Made by a program: the position numbers and the translations under genes. Shown one piece after another: positions 1 through 10,325 of a stretch of 64,000 nt of DNA. How positions within the stretch are numbered: position 1 is the stretch's first letter; each line of letters begins with the position of its first letter. Source of the stretch: Prevotella sp. (GTDB lineage Bacteria; Bacteroidota; Bacteroidia; Bacteroidales; Bacteroidaceae); the NCBI GenBank assembly GCA_022775985.1, contig JALFIM010000041.1:1-64000 (forward strand), given 5' to 3'. Under the pieces are notes generated by a model. The model did not search any database. It was not told the DNA's origin and saw only the letters and a program-made list of their open reading frames with translations.

Positions 1-446
1 GTGAGGCTTGTCTCCTCATCGCGTGTGAAAACGCACTCTATGGGGCCGTGCTCTATGTCGTCGCTGTCGAGGATTGCCAGCTCTATGGCGCAGCCTATGC
101 CGTCGTCGGCTCCCAGCGTGGTGCCCTTGGCGGTAAGCCACTCGCCGTCGATGTATGTCTGGATGGCATCCTTGTGGAAGTCGAAGTCTACGTCCACGAG
201 TTTGTCGCACACCATGTCCATGTGGCTCTGGAGTATCACCGTAGGACGGTTTTCCATGCCTTTGGTGGCGGGCTTGCGGATAATCACGTTGCCAGTCTCA
301 TCTACTTCGGTCTCGAGTCCGTGGCTGCTGCCGAATGCCTTCAGGTACTCTATCATCTGCTCCTCGTGCTTTGAGGGGCGGGGGATAGCATTGATTTTCG
401 CAAACTGCTCGAACACGCGGGCAGGTTTCAGTTCGTTGTTGTTCAT
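1..446 (-). CDS. pepD: Aminoacyl-histidine dipeptidase / cytosolic non-specific dipeptidase (PepD, M20 family), N-terminal part, runs off the left edge
   Basis: Minus-strand reading gives MNNNELKPARVFEQFAKINAIPRPSKHEEQMIEYLKAFG...VILQSHMDMVCDK...GTTLGADDGIGCAIELAIL, with M20 metal-site motifs HMDMVC and GADDGIG. Confidence 0.88.
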   Translation of the reverse strand, partial: MNNNELKPARVFEQFAKINAIPRPSKHEEQMIEYLKAFGSSHGLETEVDETGNVIIRKPATKGMENRPTVILQSHMDMVCDKLVDVDFDFHKDAIQTYIDGEWLTAKGTTLGADDGIGCAIELAILDSDDIEHGPIECVFTRDEETSL

Positions 447-629
447 TGTCGTAATATAAATTTTAGTTGTATGTTTCTTCTTTTTGCCGTATGCGTGTGC
501 ATGTGGCAGGACGGCAGCTGTGGTTTGCTCGCCATGTACGTAGATGCCGGCATCGTGAATAAAAGTCGGTAGAAATCCTAACGTGGGATAAAAACCGCTA
601 AATTATTTTGCGCTCTGCTCCTTTTGCAT

Positions 630-637
630 TATCTTTG
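630..637 (+). promoter_or_regulatory. Bacteroidetes-type -7 promoter element TATCTTTG
   Basis: Matches TAnnTTTG about 100 bp upstream of the small ORF at 735. Confidence 0.5.
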
Positions 638-734
638 CAAACTATAAGCTGCTGTAAGATGGCTTCGCCTGTTGCTTGTCTGTGTGGCATGCAAGACTGG
701 GTAGGAAACCTTTACAGACACAAAATTAGTAAAA

Positions 735-929
735 ATGATAGAAACATTACTTCTCAGCGTGTTAATAATTGCTATTGCCATGGCATTATTTTGCGTCAGG
801 GTCATATTCAAGAAGAACGGCAGATTCAAGTCGCAGCACGTGCATGACAATGCCGCTCTGCGCCGCATGGGCATACATTGCGTGATGGAGCAGGACCGTG
901 AGGCACGTGAGAGAGGCAAGGCTTGCTGA
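735..929 (+). CDS. Small single-TM conserved protein (64 aa)
   Basis: MIETLLLSVLIIAIAMALFCVRVIFKKNGRFKSQHVHDNAALRRMGIHCVMEQDREAR; N-terminal TM helix and polar tail, resembles a small Bacteroidales membrane protein family; downstream of a -7 motif. Confidence 0.7.
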   Translation: MIETLLLSVLIIAIAMALFCVRVIFKKNGRFKSQHVHDNAALRRMGIHCVMEQDREARERGKAC

Positions 930-1029
930 TATCATGACAGCATATTCATGCACACTCCTTATGTAAGTGTATGCCGCGCATGGCCGTGCATAGTGTAAGA
1001 ACATATAAATCAGAAATAAAAACAACAAG

Positions 1030-1656
1030 ATGAAAAAGACAAACTTTATCGGTGCCTTTGCTGTGGCAGCTTTCGCAGTGGTGGCAATGGCTTCCTGCGA
1101 CAAGTCTAAATCGCAGAACGACGATCAGGCTGCAAGCAGCCAGGTGGCTCCCACGGAGACGAAGATAGCCTTCGTAGAGGTAGACAGCATCATGACGCAG
1201 TACAAGTTCTGCAAGGAGTACTCACTGATACTCCAGAAGAAGGGCCAGAACATCCAGAACACCCTCGCACAGAAGCAGCAGCAGCTGGAGGCCGCCGCCG
1301 CCAACTTCCAGCAGAAGATACAGCAGAACGCATACACACGCGAGCAGGCACAGGGCATACAGGCACAGCTGCAGCGTCAGAACGCGGACCTCCAGGCCCT
1401 CAACCAGCGTCTGAGCGGTGAGTTCCAGAATGAGACTGAGAAGTACAACAACGCCCTGCGCGACAGCATAAAGCACTTCCTCGCAAGCTACAACAAGGAC
1501 AAGAAGTACAGCCTCATACTCAGCAAGGCCGGCGACAACATACTCTATGCAGACAAGGCACACGACATAACCAATGATGTGATAGCCGGACTGAACAAGG
1601 CTTACAAGTCGTCACCTGCCATGAAGGCACCAGAGGCTGACAAGAAAAAGAAGTGA
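1030..1656 (+). CDS. OmpH/Skp-family periplasmic chaperone-like lipoprotein
   Basis: Lipobox-like MASC, long Gln-rich coiled coil, 'KIAFVEVDSIMTQYKF' and 'LILSKAGDNILYADKAHDIT' typical of OmpH. Confidence 0.85.
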   Translation: MKKTNFIGAFAVAAFAVVAMASCDKSKSQNDDQAASSQVAPTETKIAFVEVDSIMTQYKFCKEYSLILQKKGQNIQNTLAQKQQQLEAAAANFQQKIQQNAYTREQAQGIQAQLQRQNADLQALNQRLSGEFQNETEKYNNALRDSIKHFLASYNKDKKYSLILSKAGDNILYADKAHDITNDVIAGLNKAYKSSPAMKAPEADKKKK

Positions 1657-1737
1657 TATGCAGCCGGCGAATGCCCGTATACATTCTGACGGACAGCGTA
1701 TGCTCGCCGACAGGCGCAATACGCTATGCTATTAATA

Positions 1738-1780
1738 TAAAAAGGTGGGCAACGACGGTGTCGTGTTGTCTGCCTTTTTT
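1738..1780 (+). terminator. Rho-independent terminator
   Basis: AAAAAGGTGGGCAACGAC...GTTGTCTGCCTTTTTT imperfect hairpin plus T tract. Confidence 0.6.
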
Positions 1781-1840
1781 ATTTTCAGTAGGTGTCGGGA
1801 GTCTGGCGGGCGGAGGACGCACGGAAATGTATAAACCATA

Positions 1841-2488
1841 ATGAGACGTAACGAAAGGTATGAGTATGTGCTCGGATATTTTCGCGAGCACATAGGCAAT
1901 GCGCAGACCGAACTGGAGTTTGGCAGCGTGTTCCAACTGCTTGTGGCGGTGGTACTCAGCGCACAATGTACAGACAAGCGTGTCAATACTGTCACGCCAG
2001 AGCTGTTCAGACGCTATCCCGACGCACGCAGCATGTCGGAGGCCGATGTGGATGAAGTGTATGAGTACGTGCGCAGTGTGTCATATCCCAATGCCAAGGC
2101 GGCGCACTTGGTGGCAATGGCCCGTGACCTGATGTCGCGGCATGGCGGTGAGGTGCCGTCAGACTTTGACAGCCTCGTGTCGTTGCCTGGCGTGGGCCGC
2201 AAGACCGCCAACGTGATAATGGCCGTGGCTTTCGGCAAGGCTCGTATGCCTGTTGATACTCATGTGTTCAGGGTGAGCCATAGGTTAGGACTCGTGTCGA
2301 AGTCGGCAGATACGCCACTGAAGGTGGAGCGTGAGCTCACGAGGCATATACCCGAGGCCGACCTCGCCAACGCACATCACTGGTTGTTGCTACACGGACG
2401 CTATGTATGCACGAGCCGCGCACCGCATTGTGACAGGTGCGATTTGTCAGGCGTGTGCCCCAAACTGTTGGATGGCAGCAGACTTTGA
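1841..2488 (+). CDS. nth: Endonuclease III
   Basis: HhH 'LPGVGRKTANVIMAVAFG', 'VDTHVFRVSHRLGL', C-terminal 4Fe-4S cysteines CTSRAPHCDRCDLSGVC. Confidence 0.95.
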   Translation: MRRNERYEYVLGYFREHIGNAQTELEFGSVFQLLVAVVLSAQCTDKRVNTVTPELFRRYPDARSMSEADVDEVYEYVRSVSYPNAKAAHLVAMARDLMSRHGGEVPSDFDSLVSLPGVGRKTANVIMAVAFGKARMPVDTHVFRVSHRLGLVSKSADTPLKVERELTRHIPEADLANAHHWLLLHGRYVCTSRAPHCDRCDLSGVCPKLLDGSRL

Positions 2489-2609
2489 CGGTCTGCCGGC
2501 GTGGACGTTATCTGTTGTATATGTGTATGTACGGCAGTCGGCCATGGGTCGGCTCCTGTATGTGGTACAATAATCGTAAATAGGAAAAATCAATAATCGT
2601 TATAGTGAG

Positions 2610-3308
2610 ATGGATGCAAAAAGAATATTGCGGTTTCTGCGTGCGGTAGCAGCCAACAACAACCGTGAGTGGTTCAATGCCAACCGTGAGGAATACCTCG
2701 CGGTGAGGGCTGATTTTGAGAACGGCATTGCCCAGGCCATACCGCGTCTGGCGCAGATAGATGAGGGCGTGGCTCATATATCAGTGAAGGATGCCACGTA
2801 CAGGTTCTACCGCGACACGCGTTTCTCTGCCGACAAGTCGCCATACAAGCGTCATCTTGGCGCATATATCGCCGCGCATGGCAAGAAAGCACACCATGGC
2901 GGCTTCTACATACACCTTGAGCCGGGGCACTGCTTGCTCGCATGCAACGACTATTGTCTGCCTTCCGACATGCTCACGGCTTGCCGTAATGAGATAATGG
3001 GCAACATCGATAGGTGGTTGGAGTGCGTGGCCAGTGAGCGGTTCGTGAGATACTTCGGACGGCCAGGAGAGGGTACATGGAATTCGTCAAAGGGATTTGG
3101 ACTTGAGAGTCTGAAAACCTGTCCGTCGGGATTCCCTCGCGACTATGAGCATATAGCCTATCTCAGGATGAAGGACTACTGCTGCTGGAAAGCGGTGCCT
3201 GACACTTTCTTCGACGGAGACAGATGGCTTGACGAGATGATGAAGGTGTTTGAGGTGGCAAAACCTATGATGGACTTCGTCAACAGTGTCATCGACGACT
3301 ATGAGTAG
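2610..3308 (+). CDS. DUF2461 domain-containing protein (TIGR02453-like)
   Basis: 'LRAVAANNNREWFNANREEY', 'DTRFSADKSPYKRHLGAYIAAHGKKAHHGGFYIHLEPG'. Confidence 0.88.
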   Translation: MDAKRILRFLRAVAANNNREWFNANREEYLAVRADFENGIAQAIPRLAQIDEGVAHISVKDATYRFYRDTRFSADKSPYKRHLGAYIAAHGKKAHHGGFYIHLEPGHCLLACNDYCLPSDMLTACRNEIMGNIDRWLECVASERFVRYFGRPGEGTWNSSKGFGLESLKTCPSGFPRDYEHIAYLRMKDYCCWKAVPDTFFDGDRWLDEMMKVFEVAKPMMDFVNSVIDDYE

Positions 3309-3332
3309 TGACCAAGTAGCCAGCCTGTATCA

Positions 3333-4886
3333 GTGATAACTAACGGGAAAATACAGCTCTATCCGTATCTGCGCGTAGCCATAATGCTTGCCGTGGGCAT
3401 CGTCATAGGCGATGGCTTGGGGAGCAGCGTGGACGTGTTGATAGCCTGTGCTGTGGTCACGTGCTGTCTGCTTGTGGCTTGTTTCTTCCTGTGGCGCAAG
3501 CCTGTGACGCATACTGTGGTGATAATGTGCATGATGGTGGCGACAGGCACGTTCTGGATGCTGACTTATAAGCGCAGTCATCGTGCTGTAGCTGAGCCGC
3601 AGCAAGCCATGCTCAATGGTGTGGTGATGTCGCGGCCACAGGTAGGTGACAAGACCGTGCGGTTTGACCTCGCTGTCGTAGGCGGCAAATATGCTGGCCG
3701 TAAGGTGCGTATGGCCGTTCAGCGCGACGGTATGGGTGATGCGGAGCGGCTGCGTGTGGGCGATGGTCTGACGCTTAGGTGCATGCTGTATCCGCCAGAG
3801 GAGTTCGGCACGAGACGCAATTTCAGTTTCGTAAGGTGGATGCAGGTTCACGACTTCGTGGCATCGGGCTATGCGCGGAGCGATTGCTGGGACGGGAAAC
3901 GGCTGCGGCTGTCAGACTGTGGATGGTCGGTGAGGGCGCGTATAAGGGCGTTGGGATGGAGAGACAGGTGGCTTGAGGTGTTGCGCGGCAGCGGCATGAG
4001 CGACAAGGCACTCGCAGTGGTGACGGCGATGACGCTGGGCGAGAAAACGATGCTTGATGATAAGCAGAGGGACATCTACTCCATGGCCGGCGCATCGCAC
4101 CTGTTGGCTCTATCTGGACTTCATCTCGGGGCCATATATGTGTTGCTGACGTTTGTGCTGCTGCGCCGTAGGACGTTCTATCTGGGACAGGCTGTTGCGC
4201 TGACGGCTATCTGGTTGTATGTCATGCTTGTAGGTATGCCGACGAGTGTCGTGAGGGCTGCCATCATGCTCACGGTGTATGCTGTGGTGGAGATGTTGGG
4301 AGGTGAGCGCATAACCCTTAATGCACTGTCGGTGGCTGCAATCGTCATGATGTGCTGCAATCCTATGTGTTTGTGGGATGTCGGTTTCGAACTGTCATTC
4401 GTGTCGGTATTGTCTATCGTCATCTTCTTCCATCCTTTCTATAACAGAGTGTCTTTCCCGTATCTGCTGAAGCACAAGGTGCAGAGGTGGATATGGGCCT
4501 CCATATCGGTATCTATTGCCTCGCAGATACTCATCGCACCGCTGACAGCGTTTTATTTCGGGCGTTTCGCATGCTATTTCGTGCTGTCAAATCTTGTGGC
4601 TATACCGATAGCAGTATTCATAATATATGTGTCGGTGTTGTTGTTCGCCGTGTCGTGGTGGTCAGCGGCGGTGCATGTCGTAGCCTTTGCCGTAGGCGGT
4701 GCTGCTGATGTCATGGAGTGGTTTCTTGGCCTTGTGGCCAGTCTGCCTGGGGCAAGCGTTGATGGTATAAGGCTGAATACCCTGCAATTGGTGATGATAT
4801 ATATAATTATAGGCTGCTGCTATGGTATCTGTGACTTCCTGCTGAGGCTGTATCGCTCGGCTACATATTATACTCCGAAGTATTAA
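3333..4886 (+). CDS. ComEC/Rec2-family competence membrane protein (short form, no beta-lactamase-like domain)
   Basis: Multi-TM protein with 'AGASHLLALSGLHLGAIYVLLTF', 'GMPTSVVRAAIM'; GTG start. Confidence 0.88.
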   Translation: MITNGKIQLYPYLRVAIMLAVGIVIGDGLGSSVDVLIACAVVTCCLLVACFFLWRKPVTHTVVIMCMMVATGTFWMLTYKRSHRAVAEPQQAMLNGVVMSRPQVGDKTVRFDLAVVGGKYAGRKVRMAVQRDGMGDAERLRVGDGLTLRCMLYPPEEFGTRRNFSFVRWMQVHDFVASGYARSDCWDGKRLRLSDCGWSVRARIRALGWRDRWLEVLRGSGMSDKALAVVTAMTLGEKTMLDDKQRDIYSMAGASHLLALSGLHLGAIYVLLTFVLLRRRTFYLGQAVALTAIWLYVMLVGMPTSVVRAAIMLTVYAVVEMLGGERITLNALSVAAIVMMCCNPMCLWDVGFELSFVSVLSIVIFFHPFYNRVSFPYLLKHKVQRWIWASISVSIASQILIAPLTAFYFGRFACYFVLSNLVAIPIAVFIIYVSVLLFAVSWWSAAVHVVAFAVGGAADVMEWFLGLVASLPGASVDGIRLNTLQLVMIYIIIGCCYGICDFLLRLYRSATYYTPKY

Positions 4887-4961
4887 GGTCACCGCACTTG
4901 TGGATTAATGAGTATATGGCAGAGTGTCAGTATGGCTTATGCTGTTTTTGGCGATGCTTTT

Positions 4962-5082
4962 ATTTGCGGTTTGTTGGGGGGATATTTGCGGTTTGTTGGG
5001 ATATATTTGCGGTTTGTATGGATATGACTGATTGCCAATACTGTGCTTTGTCACGCCTGACAGCGTTTGTATTTGCGGTTTA
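4962..5082 (+). repeat. Short intergenic repeats ATTTGCGGTTTGTTGGG at ~22-bp register
   Basis: ATTTGCGGTTT begins at 4962, 4984, 5005 and 5071 (intervals 22, 21, 66). Confidence 0.75.
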
Positions 5083-5139
5083 CCAAGAACATGATAGGTA
5101 TCTGCTTGTGTCACAGTGAACAATGAGAAATAATGTTTT

Positions 5140-5622
5140 ATGTTTATGTCTGAAGAACTTGACCTTTTCGCTGCATCGGATTTTGATGCTCAGGAATCAC
5201 CGCTTGCTGCTAATGATAGGAATAGCAATAGTGATGACGGTGATGCAGGATGCGAGCGTTTCATAGACTGTGACTTCGAACGGCTTTTTGAACGGCTTGC
5301 ACAGTCGGCGTTCCGCTCACGCTTTTACTTAAACGCCGCTGACAGGACTATAATTGCCTCGCGTGGCATAGATACAATACGCCGTCATGCGCATGAGATA
5401 GTGGCGCGTAGGCTTGCTCCTGCTGTCATTCCTAATGACGGTAAGCAGACACCTATGAGGCATGGCACATCGCCTGTATTCATAGCACAGCATGCGACAG
5501 GGTGCTGTTGTCGTGGCTGCTTGGAGAAGTGGCATGGCATACGGCGCGGCAAAATGCTGACAACGGCTGAGCAGGACTATGTTGTAGAAGTAATAATGGA
5601 GTGGATAAGACGCAATATGTAA
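5140..5622 (+). CDS. DUF4186 family protein
   Basis: 'FERLAQSAFRSRFYLNAADRTIIASRGIDTIRRHAHEIVARRLAP..NDGKQTPMRHGTSPVFIAQHATGCCCRGCLEKWHGI'. Confidence 0.85.
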   Translation: MFMSEELDLFAASDFDAQESPLAANDRNSNSDDGDAGCERFIDCDFERLFERLAQSAFRSRFYLNAADRTIIASRGIDTIRRHAHEIVARRLAPAVIPNDGKQTPMRHGTSPVFIAQHATGCCCRGCLEKWHGIRRGKMLTTAEQDYVVEVIMEWIRRNM

Positions 5623-5660
5623 GATTGTAGTCTGACGGTATCTTATTTACAGGAGAAAAC

Positions 5661-5701
5661 AATAATCCCCGACAATGCAGTAATGATTGTCGGGGATTAT
5701 T
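5661..5701. terminator. Bidirectional terminator hairpin between convergent genes
   Basis: AATAATCCCCGACAAT-GCAGTAATG-ATTGTCGGGGATTATT, 16-bp perfect stem. Confidence 0.8.
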
Positions 5702-5732
5702 ATGTATGTTAAAATCGCGATGTGCTTCTGTT

Positions 5733-7877
5733 TTAGAAGAACAGGTAGCGGTTGTCTACTACGTTAGCCTTGATGTAGAGCTCGTTCATGAAGTTGCCAG
5801 CATTCTGCATGTATTTCTGACGGAGCTTCTGCATCTCGCTCTTCTCGTCGAATTTGCCTGCACGGTTGGTCTTGTTCATAACCTGGAATACGTAGACACC
5901 AGCATTTCCTTTTACAGGATGAGCAGAGAACTTGCCTTTGGCCGTAGCAGCTACGGCACCGCTGAGGGCGGGCTCGCTGGCACCCGTAGACGGAATGAAC
6001 GTAGGAGCAGCGAATGTTATCTGGTTGATGGTGGTGACGTTGGCTCCCTTGCTCTTAGCTGCGTTCACTGAGTTTACCCCGTTGAGCTTAGCCATAAGCA
6101 TCTCGGCCTTCTTGTCTTTCATCACCTCAGCCTTTACCATCTCCTTTACTTGCTCGTCATCGAGTGTGCGGTAGCCTTTCTTGTTGATGTTGTCGAGTAC
6201 CACAACGAGCAGGTGGTTGTTGTCACCACACTCATACATTGGCGATACTTCGCCCTTCTTGGCCTCAAAGAGCCATTTCAGGGCATCGCGTGTAGAGTGG
6301 ATTCCTGCGAGGTAGTGCTCTGAAGTAGTGACGTCCTTGCGCTCCTGTACGGTGTAGCCCGAAGCCTTAGCGTTCTTGATGATGGCATCGGCTGTCTGGT
6401 TGGCACTTACGAATGCGCTGAACTTATTGAATGCTGCGGTGTATGTGTCACGTGAGAACTCGATGTTCTTCTTGATGACAGCGGCAACATACTTGTTTAT
6501 CATATTCTTGCGGTCAACCACCTGTGCTACGAGATAACCCTGTGTGAGAGGTATGACCTTAACCTCATTCACTGCCATAGTATTGAGGCTCTCAATGTAG
6601 TTCTTGGTGTCAGCGTCAACAGTAGGTGCGCTCTGGTACTGGCGTGTGGTCATCCATGTCTTTTCTCCTGTCTGCTGGTTGTACTTCTTGGCTATCTCCT
6701 CGAAGGCTCCACCGTTTCTGATGGCGGTGCAAATGGAGTCGGCTGACTTCTTTGCTGCGGCCATATCGGCACCAGCTACTTGTATGAGACGGAACTGGAT
6801 AGAGTCGGGCAACTGCTGCTTTGACACGAGCTTGATTACATTGAGCGTGTTGTCTATCTTGTTGCTTATGACAGCTGATGTGCTGCCTACTGCCATTGAG
6901 TCAAGACGATTGGCTATATCATAGGGGAAAGCGTCCTTGCTTACTGCCAGTCCAGTGTACTGAATGAGTGAGCTGCTCTTTGATACGACCTCGGAAGGGT
7001 TGGCTGCTGTAGCCAAGTCTTTGGCGTAGCCCTCCATCTGTTTCTGCAAGTCGGCCTTGTCCTTGGCAGAGGCATCAACCTGAATGTCTACGTATTTGAT
7101 GTCTCGGCTTTCCACATACTGACGGAAACGCGGCTTCAGTTCATCGTATTTTGCCTTGAGGTCGGCATCGGTGATGGTCACCTTGCTGTCGTTGATGCTT
7201 GAGTAGGGGAGTGATGCGAGCTGTATCTGGCTCTCCTGGTTCTGGTCGTTGAACGCCATCTTTGCCTCTATCTTGTTGGAGATAAGGCAGTGAGCGAAGA
7301 GTGACTGGTACTTCTGTGCAAGAAGTTGCTGACGCAGGTTCTTCTCAATGAATGTCCAGTACTTATAGATGGTGTCATACTGCTTGGCAAGCTGTGGGTT
7401 CGCGTTCTGCTGTGTCTTGTAGTCTGCAAGGAATTTCTTGAGCGCATTGACATCAAAACGGCCTGTCTGCTGGTTGACAAAAGGTGTCTGCATGAGCATT
7501 GGGTTGGTTCCTTCTGCCAGAATATTGGCGATTTCCTGATCAGTGACGGTCAGACCGAGCTTCTGTGCCTCTTTAGCTATGATTTTGTTCTGTACAAAAG
7601 AGTTCCATACCATGTCCTTTACTCGGTTGAGCTGCTCGTCATTGAGGTTCTCCTGTCCTTGCTGCATCTTGATGACTTCGGAGTATTCATCAACAAGTTT
7701 CTGGAATTCTTGTACGTTAATCTTTTCTCCTAATACTTCACCTACTTGCTGGCGTTGGTCGTTGCGTAAGTACTCGCATGACCTGAAACCCTCTTCGGCA
7801 ATGAATGCAAAAAGACCTAATCCGATAATAAATATCAGGAATTTGCCTGCACTTCTGATTTTTCCTAATGCTGCCAT
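5733..7877 (-). CDS. SurA/PpiD-type peptidyl-prolyl cis-trans isomerase
   Basis: N-terminal TM anchor, 'VGEVLGEKINVQEFQKLVDEY', SurA_N and parvulin-like segments; 714 aa. Confidence 0.88.
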   Translation of the reverse strand: MAALGKIRSAGKFLIFIIGLGLFAFIAEEGFRSCEYLRNDQRQQVGEVLGEKINVQEFQKLVDEYSEVIKMQQGQENLNDEQLNRVKDMVWNSFVQNKIIAKEAQKLGLTVTDQEIANILAEGTNPMLMQTPFVNQQTGRFDVNALKKFLADYKTQQNANPQLAKQYDTIYKYWTFIEKNLRQQLLAQKYQSLFAHCLISNKIEAKMAFNDQNQESQIQLASLPYSSINDSKVTITDADLKAKYDELKPRFRQYVESRDIKYVDIQVDASAKDKADLQKQMEGYAKDLATAANPSEVVSKSSSLIQYTGLAVSKDAFPYDIANRLDSMAVGSTSAVISNKIDNTLNVIKLVSKQQLPDSIQFRLIQVAGADMAAAKKSADSICTAIRNGGAFEEIAKKYNQQTGEKTWMTTRQYQSAPTVDADTKNYIESLNTMAVNEVKVIPLTQGYLVAQVVDRKNMINKYVAAVIKKNIEFSRDTYTAAFNKFSAFVSANQTADAIIKNAKASGYTVQERKDVTTSEHYLAGIHSTRDALKWLFEAKKGEVSPMYECGDNNHLLVVVLDNINKKGYRTLDDEQVKEMVKAEVMKDKKAEMLMAKLNGVNSVNAAKSKGANVTTINQITFAAPTFIPSTGASEPALSGAVAATAKGKFSAHPVKGNAGVYVFQVMNKTNRAGKFDEKSEMQKLRQKYMQNAGNFMNELYIKANVVDNRYLFF

Positions 7878-8006
7878 TACTTTTTTAGATTTTTATTTTG
7901 TTTTGTTTTTATTCGTTATTCTTTTTGTTTGAAACGACAATAGCATTTCATAAGAAATTGTGGGCATGCAGTCTGTTTGCTGATGCCCATTCTCTTAAAA
8001 TGCGTA

Positions 8007-8014
8007 CAAAAATA
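8007..8014 (-). promoter_or_regulatory. -7 promoter element (CAAAAATA = TATTTTTG on minus strand)
   Basis: Upstream of the PPIase gene. Confidence 0.4.
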
Positions 8015-8058
8015 CTAATTTATTGCCAAACTATTGCATCTTTCATTTAAAAAAAGCG

Positions 8059-9390
8059 TTATTTGGCCACTTTTAGCTTTACTAACTCTATTTTTGTCAT
8101 GGTGTTCTTGATGATACGGAATGAGAACGGTCCTATTTCCACGGTCTCGTTGAGTTTGGGGAAACTCTGATACTCGTGGAGTATAAGGCCGCCAACAGTC
8201 ATGTACTCATCGCTCTCGGGCAGGTCAAGTCCAAACATATCGTTGACCTTGTCTATCTCAAGACGTGCGGAAAGAATGTACTCGTTGTCAGACAGTTTCT
8301 TCGCTATGTAGCTGTTGTTGTCGTGCTCGTCCTCGATATCGCCGAGAATCTCCTCCACGATGTCCTCAAGCGACACAATTCCGCTTGTGCCTCCGAACTC
8401 GTCTACGACTACGCCGAGACTCTTCTTCTGCTGCATGAATATGTGCATGAGCTTCTGTGCCATCATTGTCTCGGGCACAAACGGCATGTCACAGATGTTT
8501 TTCTTCCAGTTGTCCGGGTTTCTGAACATCTCGGAACTGTGGATGTAGCCTATGATATGGTCTATGTCCTTGTCGTAGACTATAATCTTCGAGTTGCCGC
8601 TCTCTATGAATTTCTGCATAAGCATGTGTGTGGTGCAGTCGTTTATGTCTACGGCGTGAATCTCAGTGCGCGGTACCATGCAGTCCCTTACCTTGGTCTC
8701 TGAGAAGTCAAGGGCATTCTGGAATATCTTTACCTCATCGTCTATGTCGGCATTCTCGGCATTGTCGATGCTCGACTGCACAAGATAGTCGAGGTCTACT
8801 TTGGAGAATCCCTCATCATCGTTCTCCTTATCCATGTGTATTCCTACGATGCGCAGCAGCATCTTCGATACCAATGTGGAGAACTTGCTTATTGGCCAAA
8901 GCAATATGTAGAATATGTAGGCTGGGAGAGAGAGTATGCTCAATAGCCTGTTGGCATTGTTCTTGAAGAGGGATTTGGGCAAGAACTCGCCTGTAAACAA
9001 TATGATTATGGTGGATATTATGGTGTCTGCCGTGACGGTAAACCCTGCATCCATACCTTTGAATATGGTGTTGTCAAACAGCTTGGCTATGAGAATACCG
9101 TATATGACAAGCACGATGTTGTTGCCCACAAGCATGGTGCTGACGAAACCGTTGGGGTGACGGTAGAAGATAGATATTATCTTCTGGCACAAGCTGCTGC
9201 GGCTTTTGTCCATCTCGGCAAGCATTCTGTTGCTCGAAACAAAAGCTATCTCCATGCCTGAAAAGAAGGCGGAGAAAGTCATTGTCACAAGAATGCTTAT
9301 TAAAAGAGGTATGTCTGTTTCCAAAATGAATTGAGTTATATTTCCTTTCCTTGTTTGCCGGGCAATGTTGGGACACGTTTTAAAAGGCAT
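8059..9390 (-). CDS. HlyC/CorC (CNNM + CBS + CorC_HlyC) family transporter-like protein; GldE-like
   Basis: 'FSAFFSGMEIAFVSSNR', CBS segment 'VRDCMVPRTEIHAVD', 'VVVDEFGGTSGIVSLEDIVEEILGDIEDEHD'. Confidence 0.92.
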   Translation of the reverse strand: MPFKTCPNIARQTRKGNITQFILETDIPLLISILVTMTFSAFFSGMEIAFVSSNRMLAEMDKSRSSLCQKIISIFYRHPNGFVSTMLVGNNIVLVIYGILIAKLFDNTIFKGMDAGFTVTADTIISTIIILFTGEFLPKSLFKNNANRLLSILSLPAYIFYILLWPISKFSTLVSKMLLRIVGIHMDKENDDEGFSKVDLDYLVQSSIDNAENADIDDEVKIFQNALDFSETKVRDCMVPRTEIHAVDINDCTTHMLMQKFIESGNSKIIVYDKDIDHIIGYIHSSEMFRNPDNWKKNICDMPFVPETMMAQKLMHIFMQQKKSLGVVVDEFGGTSGIVSLEDIVEEILGDIEDEHDNNSYIAKKLSDNEYILSARLEIDKVNDMFGLDLPESDEYMTVGGLILHEYQSFPKLNETVEIGPFSFRIIKNTMTKIELVKLKVAK

Positions 9391-9427
9391 TATTGCCCAT
9401 TTGCAGTATTCGTACGCATACCGTCGC

Positions 9428-10150
9428 TCAACGTGCCAGGCCAGTTGGCTTTAGTTGTGGAGGCGTAGTGGCGGCTGGCTGTGACTGTCCTTTACGCTGG
9501 GGCGTGGCCTGTGGACGTATCTTAGCTTTCGTCGTGTCGGGAGCTGTTGATATGGTGTCGCCGCTGCCTGCAATGTCATTTTTCTCAAACGAGCCCTTGC
9601 TGTTTGACACGTAGTATTTCGTCATGCGCTCATCACTTCTGAAATAGCTGCCTTGAAGCGTGCGGTCGGGTGTGATGAGCTTTGAGAATACGTTTGAGTA
9701 AAGCTCATGCTTGCCTTCATCCCAGAACAGTTGCTCGCTGCTGAATCTCAGACCGTCCTTGGTCAATACCCTTACGCGGCTTCTCAACTCCCACAACTTC
9801 TTCTGGTCGTAGTAGAATGCGGTGTCGCACTGCACGTATGACTGCACGTGGAATTTCTGGTCAAACTGCTCAAGAAACAATCCTTTGTCGAATATCCATC
9901 TTGAAGGGTTGCGCTTCTCGTTTACTTCCCACCGTTCGGTGATGATACGGTATTTTATGATTCCAGAGTCTGAAATCAGCGTGTTCACCCCAAAACTTGT
10001 CATCATCGCGACAGAGTCGCGGTCGTTGACGGCAGGGGCGGTGTGCTCTTTCTGCTCATTGCATGACAGCATGACGGCAACAGTCGTCATCAATATGATA
10101 ATGGCGATGATGTGCTTACTTATACAGTTGTGCCTTGTTGGCTTGTTCAT
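9428..10150 (-). CDS. lptC: LPS export ABC transporter periplasmic protein LptC
   Basis: Lipoprotein signal, 'RVRVLTKDGLRFSSEQLFWDEGKHELYSNVFSKLITPDRTLQGSYFRSDERMTKYYV'. Confidence 0.85.
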   Translation of the reverse strand: MNKPTRHNCISKHIIAIIILMTTVAVMLSCNEQKEHTAPAVNDRDSVAMMTSFGVNTLISDSGIIKYRIITERWEVNEKRNPSRWIFDKGLFLEQFDQKFHVQSYVQCDTAFYYDQKKLWELRSRVRVLTKDGLRFSSEQLFWDEGKHELYSNVFSKLITPDRTLQGSYFRSDERMTKYYVSNSKGSFEKNDIAGSGDTISTAPDTTKAKIRPQATPQRKGQSQPAATTPPQLKPTGLAR

Positions 10151-10325
10151 GTGTTATGCAGTTGCTGCGTATGCGTGACGGCCAAGAGCCTTAATGTCCT
10201 CGCTATATGAGTACTTGCGGCTCTGTGTTATGACATCACGGACGCACAGAGATATTTGTCAACAAAAATATAGCCTTACAGACCGCACTTCTACAATGCG
10301 CTCCGTGTAGACTTGATGTGTGGTG

